DNA from: Bacteroides muris (ex Afrizal et al. 2022)
GTDB lineage: Bacteria > Bacteroidota > Bacteroidia > Bacteroidales > Bacteroidaceae
NCBI RefSeq assembly: GCF_004793475.1
Contig: NZ_SRYZ01000013.1
Location: 1-64,000, forward strand
Direction of reading: 5' to 3'
DNA length: 64,000 nt
Shown here: positions 8,801 to 15,816 of the stretch, one piece after another
Position numbering within the stretch: the stretch's first letter is position 1
Layout of the letters: every line of letters starts with the position of its first letter
Notes under the pieces: generated by a model
Told to the model about the DNA's origin: nothing
The model's input: only the letters and a program-made list of their open reading frames with translations
The model's database searches: none
Program-made: the position numbers and the translations under genes

Positions 8801-11775
8801 TCAGTTTTGTGAAAGATGGTGAGATGTACAGTCATCAGGTTGAATTGAAGAAGCGGCAGCCGGAACGTGCTCTTGACATGAAATGGGAAGTGTTCCGTGA
8901 CCGTTTGCGTCCCGGACAGGAGGAAGAATGGAAGCTCGTCATAAAGACGCCTCAAGGCATGCCTGCTGCGGCTGAGATGTTGGCTACGATGTACGACGCT
9001 TCACTGGATAAGATTTATAAGAGTGACCAGATACTACGGGTCTTCTATCCGGATAATCTGTATGGAGCATTCCGTGGTGCGAGCCGTTATAATAGCAATC
9101 GCTTCTCCATTTATTTCCCGTTGAAGGCTTGGAGGGTTCCGGTGTGGTCGTTCGACCGCTTCTGTTCTCCTTATATGGATGGAAGGATGCAGATAGTGAT
9201 GGTAGAAGAAACTGCGCTTTTGGAAGAAGTAAGCGTTGTAGGATATGGGACTACCCGGAATAGCTCATTGACCGGTAATTTTAGAATACAAGGTGCCAAC
9301 CAACCGATGCTTGCTGCCAAAAAAGAATCCGGGAATGCTGTTGAGGTGAAATATGCTCCTGCGCAAGTAGCGGAAGACGCAGTGGAAGATGTTGTTTTTG
9401 AATCGGAAACGATACCGGTTGGCGAGGCCTTGCAACCTATTGAGGGGCTTCGCGTCAACTTTGCCGAAACAGCCTTTTTTTATCCTCAACTCCGTACCAA
9501 CGAACAAGGGGAGCTTGCGTTTTCCTTTACGATGCCGCAGAGCCTGACTCGTTGGAATTTCCGTGGCTACTCGCATACCAAGGATATGCTAACCGGGATG
9601 TTGGATGCTTCCGTTGTAACTGCCAAGGAGTTTATGCTGACTGCGAATATGCCTCGGTTTGTCCGCGTTGGAGATAAAACGCAGATAGTAGGAACAATAG
9701 CCAATCTGACGGGTAAAGCGATGAAAGGAACGGCAGTATTGACGTTGTTCGACCCTATGACGGAGAAAGTTATTGCTACCCAGCACCGGAAATTCTCGGT
9801 AGAAGCGGGAAGAAATACTGCCGTCAACTTCCATTTTGAAGTGTCCGACCGCTATGACTTGCTTGGTGTTCGTATGGTTGCCGATGGAGGTACGTTCAGC
9901 GATGGAGAGCAGCATCTGTTGCCCGTATTAAGCAATAAGGAGTATATTACGGAAACGCTTGCTATGCCTATCCGCGGCGAGGAGACCCGTACGTTCTCAT
10001 TAGACAGTCTTTTCAATCGTAATAGCCGTACAGCAACAGACCGTCGTCTGACTGTGGAATTCACCGGGAATCCGGCTTGGTATGCCGTGCAGGCTTTGCC
10101 GGCATTGAGCCTGCCTGGCAATGATAATGCCATTTCTTGGGCTACCGCTTGGTATGCCAATAGTCTGGCGGGCTTCATTGCCAACAGCCAGCCACGGATT
10201 AAGACTGTATTTGACAGTTGGCAGACTGTCGGTGGCACGAAAGAAACCTTCCTCAGCCGGTTGGAGAAGAATCAGGGTGTGAAGAATATCCTGCTCAGCG
10301 AGTCTCCGTGGGTATTGGAAGCTACTACTGAGGCTGAACAGCAGGCACGTATTGCCATGCTGTTCGATATCAACCAACTGAATAACCGCAATCTTTCCGC
10401 TTTTACCAAATTGAAAGAATTGCAGGGTGAAGACGGTGGATGGAGCTGGTATAAAGGAATGTCCGGCAGTCGCTATATAACCGGCTATATTACAGGATTG
10501 CTTGTTCGTCTTCCTTTGCTGACGAAGAATGAACTGCCTGAAGAAGTTGCCGCCATGCGGCAGAAAGCTTTCGGCTATTTGAACCGGCAGGCTTTGGAAG
10601 AGTATCGCAATATTCGTAAAGCCGAAAAAAATGGCGCCAGAATTACTGCCAATTCCGAATCGGCAATGACATATCTGTATCTGATAGCCCTTAGCGGCGA
10701 ACAAGTGCCGGTAGACAATCAAGCGGCTTACCGCTATTTCCTATCAAAAGTAGGTGCCAATCTTAAAGATGGAACAATGAGTAGCAAGGCACAGTCTGCC
10801 ATCATTCTGAAAGCTGCAGGGCGTACAGCCGAGGCGAATGAATTCATTGCTTCCCTCAAGGAACATCTGGTACAAACGGATGAAATGGGCGCATACTTTG
10901 CTTTCCATGCAAATCCATACAACTGGGGTATGCTTCCCATCCCTGCCCACGTGGAAGTAATGGAAGCTTTGCGCATGGCAGGTGGCAACGATGCTTTGGT
11001 GGAGGAAATGAAGCTCTGGCTGCTGAAACAGAAGCAGACTGCCGGCTGGAATTCTCCGGTTGCAACGGCTGATGCTGTTTATGCATTGCTTTGTCAGGGC
11101 ACTAATCTGCTGGAAAGCCGGGGAGACGTACGTATTACGTTAGGTGATAAAGTTGTGGAAACATTGTCGCCTGCAAAGACGGCAATCCCGGGACTGGGTT
11201 ATGTCAAGGAAACCTTCGCCCAAGGAAGTCCGGAGCTGAAAGCTAAAACCGTCACAGTAGAGAAACGGGATGCAGGCATTGCCTGGGGAGCTGTTTATGC
11301 TCAGTATCTGTCACCCATATCCGATGTAAAGCAGCAGGGCTGTGAATTGAATGTAGAGAAGAAACTTTATGTGGAACGTATATCGGCCGGAGGCAGCAAG
11401 TCCTTGCAGCCGGTTGCAGAAGGAACCCGGTTGTCTGTCGGTGATAAGGTGGTGGCCCGTTTGACTATTCGCTTAGACCGTGCTATGGATTTTGTTCAGT
11501 TGAAAGACCAGCGGGGTGCCTGCTTTGAACCTATAGGTTCGCTTTCCGGTTATTGTTGGAGTAATGGCCTCGGTTATTATGCAGAAGTGGAAGATGCCGC
11601 AACCAATTTCTTCTTCGACCATTTGGGCAAAGGCGTTTATGTCTTGGAGCACAGTTATCGCATATCCCGTGGCGGAACATACGAAACGGGGCTGGCCACT
11701 ATACAGTGTGCATATGCTCCGGAGTATGCCTCGCATTCGGCGGGAGGTGATATCGTGGTCAATCAGTGTGATTAG
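5866..11775 (+). CDS. Alpha-2-macroglobulin family protein with MG2, A2M and toroid domains and an inserted plug-like segment
   Basis: A 1969-residue exported protein with a signal peptide cleaved near residue 25 (ASASYAQ), no lipobox. Residues about 30-350 are helical. From about 567 an MG2-type domain starts (LLTDRSLYRPGQTVHVKG), followed by macroglobulin repeats. Near residues 1115-1140 sits LLEEVSVVGYGTTRNSSLTG, very like the start of a SusC/TonB-receptor plug. An A2M domain follows (about 1200-1290, FFYPQLRTNEQGELAFSFTM), then an alpha-alpha toroid (about 1410-1720, with LQGEDGGWSWY). The thioester site CxEQ is absent: the matching place reads GNDNAISWATAWYANS near residue 1418. Family members without thioester are thought to act as envelope protease traps or protective scaffolds. 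Transcribed alone, with a strong hairpin after it. Confidence 0.9.
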   Translation: MRVIQRTCSILLLLVTLGASASYAQTYDKWWKQVEQAQKKSLPQTVIKLADEIYRKGRQEQNAPQMLKAYICRETYQKGVTPDSLYSSLKYMESWAQSERNPVNKAILHSLLAYEYAGLMRKNRRVLLSRTLLDVDEVPEDIREWSISQFVDKIDRYNCASLQDSIRLLDTSAEKYVPFVVLEDGSRFYGHDMYHLLVSRAVDAYRQLDGFNVDSLVQIRIERIYQGMMNAYRHRAGSEDALLLCSLDYWSWKLAGGISRQPYSTFQMRQEKAEREYLEVLDKLIKEYGSREVCAEVYIHKANYLRRLEPKRADEALKVCEEGLKRYPAYKRINELKNIREQILQPELILSMNESGYPGDSVDMRLHYRNVGGFTLNLYATTLGEVPWMNHGINKDTYRKYARKLSSTHFGLKPLPGKDKLPEDVPYLASDTVCKFMMPQETGVYILQIVPDTETARTDDKFLVSTRFKVLTLDLGDGRMEVVTLDACSGQPVADAKVSFYSSYDEKNRKVMAEVLTDTGGRAVLPWQDGIRSYVARKGGDTAMKPQNIYMNHPYYGIQDADWRQMTLLTDRSLYRPGQTVHVKGIAYKQNSDSAHILQGVDYELVLLDVNRKELATRKVRTNDFGSFATEFVLPTACLNGMFSIRTKEPQSTVAFRVEEYKRPMFEIAFTPVSEAYRLGDKVVLKGNVKAFNGMMVQEVPLAYTVTRRNPRPGYWSNADKPLLSDTIQLDVNGDFSIPLTLDVPAGDTNSYGGVYTYHVEAVVTDEAGETQTASYNLLAGPKAYSFDVRLPRYVCKEDSMFFTFGVNNMMDVSQDIEGHYRLYSFVEQDRVKNDRKMGVDSKQPVLEGVFTPGRLQDFSAWGKLPSGSYRLELSVRDSLSREENNGDYGGDAFMLFSKSDKRPATFTDFFYYKENEQFDEQHPAAFLLGTSYRDAYVLMDVFCDRKRVESRVLRLDDTIIRMEFPYKEAYGKGVVILFSFVKDGEMYSHQVELKKRQPERALDMKWEVFRDRLRPGQEEEWKLVIKTPQGMPAAAEMLATMYDASLDKIYKSDQILRVFYPDNLYGAFRGASRYNSNRFSIYFPLKAWRVPVWSFDRFCSPYMDGRMQIVMVEETALLEEVSVVGYGTTRNSSLTGNFRIQGANQPMLAAKKESGNAVEVKYAPAQVAEDAVEDVVFESETIPVGEALQPIEGLRVNFAETAFFYPQLRTNEQGELAFSFTMPQSLTRWNFRGYSHTKDMLTGMLDASVVTAKEFMLTANMPRFVRVGDKTQIVGTIANLTGKAMKGTAVLTLFDPMTEKVIATQHRKFSVEAGRNTAVNFHFEVSDRYDLLGVRMVADGGTFSDGEQHLLPVLSNKEYITETLAMPIRGEETRTFSLDSLFNRNSRTATDRRLTVEFTGNPAWYAVQALPALSLPGNDNAISWATAWYANSLAGFIANSQPRIKTVFDSWQTVGGTKETFLSRLEKNQGVKNILLSESPWVLEATTEAEQQARIAMLFDINQLNNRNLSAFTKLKELQGEDGGWSWYKGMSGSRYITGYITGLLVRLPLLTKNELPEEVAAMRQKAFGYLNRQALEEYRNIRKAEKNGARITANSESAMTYLYLIALSGEQVPVDNQAAYRYFLSKVGANLKDGTMSSKAQSAIILKAAGRTAEANEFIASLKEHLVQTDEMGAYFAFHANPYNWGMLPIPAHVEVMEALRMAGGNDALVEEMKLWLLKQKQTAGWNSPVATADAVYALLCQGTNLLESRGDVRITLGDKVVETLSPAKTAIPGLGYVKETFAQGSPELKAKTVTVEKRDAGIAWGAVYAQYLSPISDVKQQGCELNVEKKLYVERISAGGSKSLQPVAEGTRLSVGDKVVARLTIRLDRAMDFVQLKDQRGACFEPIGSLSGYCWSNGLGYYAEVEDAATNFFFDHLGKGVYVLEHSYRISRGGTYETGLATIQCAYAPEYASHSAGGDIVVNQCD

Positions 11776-11942
11776 TGTTAAGGTGTAAATATGTCTTCAC
11801 ACAACTTCCCTTTCGGCCTTACCCTTCTCTCTCCCGGTCTCTTCTGTGCAGGGCATTTTTCTCACACCGGGGGAGCGAGGGGCTCGATACCGGAAAAAAT
11901 GAAACTTTTTCATCATTATCTGATTTGTTGATAAAGATGACT

Positions 11943-11978
11943 GCGTGGCGCAATTTCAGTAAATTGCGCCACGCTATT
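11943..11978 (+). terminator. Hairpin terminator after the alpha-2-macroglobulin gene
   Basis: Perfect 14-bp stem (11943-11956, 11961-11974) around CAGT, followed by TATTTT. It lies 170 bases after the stop. Between them (11826-11882) is a looser inverted repeat CTCTCTCCCGGT/ACCGGGGGAGCGAG. Confidence 0.8.
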
Positions 11979-12002
11979 TTAGGTACTCTCGCTAAAAACA
12001 CC

Positions 12003-12010
12003 TATTTTTG
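12003..12010 (+). promoter_or_regulatory. Possible -7 box upstream of the DUF1573 gene
   Basis: TATTTTTG fits the -7 consensus; no good -33 element is seen at 19-20 bases. Transcription from here would place the long inverted repeat at 12021-12098 in the leader. Confidence 0.4.
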
Positions 12011-12020
12011 TCCGACTAAT

Positions 12021-12098
12021 ATTGAGAAACTGTTTTGTTTTTCTTTTTTCATGTTTCCTCAGAAGGAAGCTGAAATAAAATCAAAACAGTTTCTCAAT
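12021..12098 (+). repeat. Long inverted repeat in the leader of the DUF1573 gene
   Basis: Perfect 17-bp arms ATTGAGAAACTGTTTTG (12021-12037) and its complement (12082-12098) enclose 44 bases with further T-rich/A-rich pairing and a small nested hairpin (TTCCTCAGAAGGAA). As RNA it folds into one long stem ending 42 bases before the ATG. It could be an attenuator, a stability element or the remains of a small mobile repeat. Confidence 0.75.
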
Positions 12099-12140
12099 GA
12101 GAGCAGCAGAATTAGGAAACCTTGATATTAAGAAAAATAG

Positions 12141-13205
12141 ATGAAGCGGATATTGATAACTTTATATGTGCTTGTAAGTGTGGTATTGGCTGCCGTAGCA
12201 CAAGCGCGTTTTACTTCGAATACAGAGATGCACGACTTCGGCCAGATAGAATGGAAGCATCCCGTGACTGTGCAATATACCATCACCAATACGGGTGACC
12301 AGCCTTTGGTGCTTACAGAAGTAGAGCCGGATTGCGCCTGCTCCGTGGTACAGTGGACAAAAACGCCCATTGCACCGGGAGCAAAAGGAATGGTGAATGT
12401 GACTTTCGATGCCGAAGCATTGGGACATTTCCAGAAATCCGTGGCCATTTACAGCAATGCGCAGCCCAATCTGGTCTATTTGAAATTCAATGGAGAGGTT
12501 GTTCGGGAAATCAAGGATTTCACCAAGACACATCCTTTTCTTATCGGTCAGATACGTATTGACAAGAACAGTCTCGACTTCCCAGATATTCAGCATGGTG
12601 AGCAGCAGGTGATTCATATCGGCGTGGTCAATCTTTCCGACCGTCCTTATGAACCGGTACTGATGCATCTGCCCCCTTATTTGCAGACTAAAGTAGAGCC
12701 CAATGTCTTGCAAAAGGGAGAAAGAGGAGTGATTACACTTAAATTGAATTCGGAAAGACTGACTGACCTTGGACTGACTCAAGCGTCGGTTTATCTTTCT
12801 CGCTTTTCCGGTGACAAGGTGGGCGATGAAAACGAGATTCCCGTTTCTGCCATTCTTCTGCCGGATTTCTCCGGAATGACGGAAGTGGAGAAGGCAAATG
12901 CTCCTGCCATCAGCCTTTCTGCCAAAGAGGTTGATATGAGTGCGATATTGGCCAAGAAGTCAAAAGCACATCAAGATATCACCATTACCAATACCGGGCG
13001 TTCTCCTTTACAGATAAACAAGCTTCAGGTATTCCACTCGGCAGTGGGAGTTAACCTCAAGAAGAGTGTATTGCAACCCGGCGAAAGCACCCGCCTGCGG
13101 GTAACGGTAATGAAAAAGAATATAGGTAAGAAGCGTCGTCATCTGCGCCTGCTGATGATTACCAATGACCCTATGCAGCCGAAAGTTGAAATCAATATAA
13201 AGTAA
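12141..13205 (+). CDS. DUF1573 domain-containing exported protein
   Basis: 354 residues. An N-terminal signal peptide (MKRILITLYVLVSVVLAAVA, cut near AQA) is followed by a DUF1573 domain: HDFGQIEWKHPVTVQYTITNTGDQP, the pair CAC in EPDCACSVV, and IAPGAKGMVNVTFD. The family has an immunoglobulin-like (HYDIN/ASPM-like) fold. A second similar fold is visible at residues about 255-350 (DITITNTGRSPLQINKL, LQPGESTRLRVTV), so the protein is a chain of such modules in the periplasm or on the surface. The family is abundant in Bacteroidota and its function is not established. The next gene, meaB, is separated by a 130-base gap of word-like inverted repeats, so co-transcription is possible but not shown. 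Confidence 0.88.
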   Translation: MKRILITLYVLVSVVLAAVAQARFTSNTEMHDFGQIEWKHPVTVQYTITNTGDQPLVLTEVEPDCACSVVQWTKTPIAPGAKGMVNVTFDAEALGHFQKSVAIYSNAQPNLVYLKFNGEVVREIKDFTKTHPFLIGQIRIDKNSLDFPDIQHGEQQVIHIGVVNLSDRPYEPVLMHLPPYLQTKVEPNVLQKGERGVITLKLNSERLTDLGLTQASVYLSRFSGDKVGDENEIPVSAILLPDFSGMTEVEKANAPAISLSAKEVDMSAILAKKSKAHQDITITNTGRSPLQINKLQVFHSAVGVNLKKSVLQPGESTRLRVTVMKKNIGKKRRHLRLLMITNDPMQPKVEINIK

Positions 13206-13335
13206 TGTGCTAATGTGGGAAATGTGCTAATGGAGATAGTCGCAATTATCCTAAAAGCCTATTAACGCATTTATCACATTGGCACATGGCCTGCATTAGC
13301 ATATTAGCACATTAACCATATTAGCGCATTAAATT
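13206..13335. repeat. Word-like inverted repeats between DUF1573 gene and meaB
   Basis: The gap is built from near-copies of AATGTGCTAAT on one side and its complement ATTAGCACATT/ATTAGCGCATT on the other, with shorter copies (CATTAGCATATTAGC) between. They can fold into one extended stem just before the meaB start. No promoter consensus is visible. Confidence 0.7.
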
Positions 13336-14439
13336 ATGGAACATCCCGAAAATAATGAAGCATATAAAGGCTTGGTTGTCAATGCAGGCATTGAGCAGCC
13401 TTCATCGGTCAATCCTTACTTGAAGAACCGTCCCAGACGGAAGAAGCGTGAACTGTCCGTATCAGACTATGTGGAGGGTATAGTGAAAGGTGATGTTACG
13501 GTACTCAGCCAGGCTGTGACGCTGGTGGAGAGTGTGAAACCGGAGCACCAGGCTTTGGCGCAGGAGGTGATAGAGAAGTGTTTGCCCTATTCGGGCAGCT
13601 CTGTCCGTGTGGGTATCAGCGGTGTGCCCGGTGCTGGTAAGAGTACCTCTATTGATGTATTTGGCTTGCATGTACTGGAGGAACACGGTGGCAAATTGGC
13701 CGTTCTTGCCATTGACCCGAGCAGCGAACGCAGCAAAGGCAGTATTCTCGGTGATAAGACGCGTATGGAGAAACTCTCCGTCCATCCCAAGTCCTTTATA
13801 CGTCCCAGTCCCTCTGCCGGTTCGCTGGGTGGTGTGGCACGCAAGACGCGTGAAACGATTGTGCTTTGTGAGGCTGCCGGTTTCGACAAGATATTTGTAG
13901 AGACGGTAGGGGTGGGGCAGAGCGAGACTGCCGTACATTCCATGGTAGACTTCTTCCTGCTGATACAGCTGGCGGGTACGGGTGATGAGTTGCAAGGCAT
14001 CAAGCGAGGCATCATGGAAATGGCCGATGGTATTGTCATTAATAAGGCTGATGGCGACAATCTGGAGCGGGCCAGGCTGGCAGCAACGCAGTTCCGTAAC
14101 GCACTGCACCTCTTCCCGGCTCCGGAGAGCGGTTGGACTCCTCAAGTGCTGACTTATTCCGGGTTCTATAATCTTGGTGTGAAAGAAGTGTGGGATATGG
14201 TCTACAAATACATTGACTTTGTGAAAGAGAACGGCTACTTTGAATACCGCCGCAACGAACAAAGCAAATACTGGATGTATGAGACTATCAACGAACAGCT
14301 GCGCGACAGCTTCTATCATAATCCGCAGATTGAAGCGATGCTGACTGGCGAGGAAACCCAAGTGCTGCAAGGCAACTTGACTTCTTTTGTAGCTGCCAAG
14401 AACTTGCTGGACACTTATTTTGCAGAACTGAAGAAATAA
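13336..14439 (+). CDS. meaB: Methylmalonyl-CoA mutase-associated G3E GTPase
   Basis: 367 residues, usual length for MeaB/ArgK. It is a chaperone-type GTPase that loads and protects adenosylcobalamin on methylmalonyl-CoA mutase, an enzyme of the succinate-propionate route in Bacteroides. Visible GTPase motifs: P-loop GVPGAGKST, the Mg region AIDPSSERSKGSILGDK, the long switch stretch (SPSAGSLGGVARKTRE), the ETVGVGQSE Walker B/G3 element and NKADGDN (NKxD specificity). The C-terminal helices (ETQVLQGNLTSFVAAKNLL) mediate dimerisation in the family. The mutase subunits are not in this window. A partial copy of this C-terminus lies 640 bases downstream, beyond the Crp gene. Confidence 0.95.
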   Translation: MEHPENNEAYKGLVVNAGIEQPSSVNPYLKNRPRRKKRELSVSDYVEGIVKGDVTVLSQAVTLVESVKPEHQALAQEVIEKCLPYSGSSVRVGISGVPGAGKSTSIDVFGLHVLEEHGGKLAVLAIDPSSERSKGSILGDKTRMEKLSVHPKSFIRPSPSAGSLGGVARKTRETIVLCEAAGFDKIFVETVGVGQSETAVHSMVDFFLLIQLAGTGDELQGIKRGIMEMADGIVINKADGDNLERARLAATQFRNALHLFPAPESGWTPQVLTYSGFYNLGVKEVWDMVYKYIDFVKENGYFEYRRNEQSKYWMYETINEQLRDSFYHNPQIEAMLTGEETQVLQGNLTSFVAAKNLLDTYFAELKK

Positions 14440-14464
14440 GGGCATTATCCCTTTCCCTATATCG

Positions 14465-15049
14465 ATGACTAAGGAAAACAACATGGAAGTGGCGCGGCGG
14501 TTTACCCACCGCCTTCATGAACTCCCTTCCGAGGAGCTGGAGCTCATTGCCGGTTTGTTTGTACGCCGTGAGGTGCACAAAGGAGAGCTGTTGATTAGTG
14601 AGAAAGATATAGCCAGGGATATTGTTTTCGTAGAGAAAGGACTGCTTCGCCAGTTCTATTTCAAAGAAGGCCGGGACATTACCGAGAACTTTGCCTGCGA
14701 CGGTGACGGCGCTATGTGCATCGTCAGCCTTTTCACCGGACGCCGTAATTGCCTTCAGCTGGAATCTCTGGAGGAAGGCGTCATCTGGAGCATTTCGTAT
14801 GCAGGGCTGGTCGAACTCTCTGAGCGCTATCTGCATATAGCCCGTCTGCTTCGTCATTTGCTGGAGGGGTCTTTAATGCTTTCCCAATATAAAGCTGACT
14901 CTTGGCGTTTCGAAACCTCACGTGAGCGGTATGCGCGTTTCGTCAGGGACTATCCGGAGATAGCCCGGCGTGCCTCAGTCAACCACATGGCATCTTATCT
15001 GTTAATGACTCCCGAGTCTCTGAGCCGGGTGCGTGCCGGAACACTGTGA
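14465..15049 (+). CDS. Crp/Fnr family transcriptional regulator
   Basis: 194 residues. A cyclic-nucleotide-binding-like beta-roll fills residues about 20-120 (GELLISEKDIARDIVFVEKGLLRQFY, then FACDGDGAMC) and a helix-turn-helix sits at the C-terminus (ASVNHMASYLLMTPESLSRVRAG). The nucleotide pocket lacks the canonical RPRSAT-like motif, so a different effector or none is likely. It begins 25 bases after meaB and probably shares its transcript. The C-terminus ends soon after the recognition helix (AGTL), about the shortest workable form, and the sequence right after it is a meaB relic, so the tail may have been altered by the rearrangement. An internal ATG at 14483 is an alternative start. Confidence 0.85.
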   Translation: MTKENNMEVARRFTHRLHELPSEELELIAGLFVRREVHKGELLISEKDIARDIVFVEKGLLRQFYFKEGRDITENFACDGDGAMCIVSLFTGRRNCLQLESLEEGVIWSISYAGLVELSERYLHIARLLRHLLEGSLMLSQYKADSWRFETSRERYARFVRDYPEIARRASVNHMASYLLMTPESLSRVRAGTL

Positions 15050-15077
15050 GTCATCATGGTGGAGCGTAGTCAGGGAA

Positions 15078-15198
15078 AGTCCGAAGATTGAGGCGATACT
15101 GGTTGATAAAGAAAGCCAGGTGCTGCAAGGCAACCTGACTTCCTTTGTGTCTCCAAGAATCTGCTGGGTATCTGTTTCGCGGAATTGCGAAAGGGATA
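15078..15198 (+). pseudogene. Relic copy of the meaB 3' end
   Basis: About 120 bases after the Crp gene translate as PKIEAILVDKESQVLQGNLT followed by SFV, against PQIEAMLTGEETQVLQGNLT and SFV of meaB. After one missing base the match continues (KNLLGICFAELRK against KNLLDTYFAELKK). The copy has no start of its own and a frameshift, so it is a non-functional duplicate. It suggests a past tandem duplication that included meaB, with the Crp gene now caught between the two copies. Confidence 0.85.
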
Positions 15199-15220
15199 AA
15201 AACAAGAAGAAGGGAGTGGA

Positions 15221-15754
15221 TTAGAACTCATAGTGGAATCCCAAAGACAAATCTTCACTGCTCAATAGCAATCCTTGTCCGTCGGCACCGGATATATAGT
15301 CATCCCGATATCCTAAGAATCCCACCTTGCCGACTAGGCTGAAGTGTTCGTTCAGCTTTAGGGCAATGCCGGGTTTGAAACCTACTTCAATGCCGTCTAT
15401 CGTCTTTGTCACATCACTGTTTACGGTCGAGAATCCAAAGCCGCCGTCAATGAACAAGCGTACCATCTTGTTTTCGTAGAAAGAAAAACGTGCGTAGGGT
15501 GCGATGGCAAATCCGGTAGTCTTTATTTTGGTTTCGTCGCTGGCGGTTATGTGAGAGAAACCGAGTGCCACACCTATTGCCCACTTGGAGTTGAGGTTGT
15601 AACCTATTTCGGGAGAAATGGTGAATGTTGTGGTTTCAATTCCGCCATCATCTCCGTTGTCATACCAGAAGCCAAGGCTTCCTCCTGCATAAACTTGTGC
15701 TTTTACCGCCATTGCAGCGAGCATCATAAATAAAAACAAGGTAATCTTTTTCAT
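15221..15754 (-). CDS. Small outer-membrane beta-barrel protein
   Basis: 177 residues with a clear signal peptide (MKKITLFLFMMLAAMAVKA). The mature part is a series of short amphipathic beta strands with aromatic ends (GGSLGFWY, ISPEIGYNLNSKWAIGVALGF, FAIAPYARFSFYE, FIDGGFGFS, VGFKPGIALKLNEHFSL) and a C-terminal strand LGFHYEF ending in phenylalanine, the signature for insertion by BamA. It fits the eight-strand porin-family/OmpX-like barrels common in Bacteroidota; the exact role is unknown. It lies 62 bases downstream of the DMT exporter gene on the same strand and could share its transcript. Confidence 0.85.
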   Translation of the reverse strand: MKKITLFLFMMLAAMAVKAQVYAGGSLGFWYDNGDDGGIETTTFTISPEIGYNLNSKWAIGVALGFSHITASDETKIKTTGFAIAPYARFSFYENKMVRLFIDGGFGFSTVNSDVTKTIDGIEVGFKPGIALKLNEHFSLVGKVGFLGYRDDYISGADGQGLLLSSEDLSLGFHYEF

Positions 15755-15816
15755 TTTCCTTTTGTTTTAAGTGAATAATATAAATCTGTTTGTTAAGTAC
15801 TTGACATATCTCATCA

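Noticed and set aside
9208..9300. Fusion of a complete TonB receptor plug to the macroglobulin
   Set aside because: Only about 20 residues look plug-like; the rest of the plug domain is missing, so it is reported as a segment, not as a domain.
11775..12125. 116-residue reading frame after the macroglobulin gene
   Set aside because: It runs through a terminator hairpin, a promoter and the long inverted repeat, and its product has no recognisable pattern.
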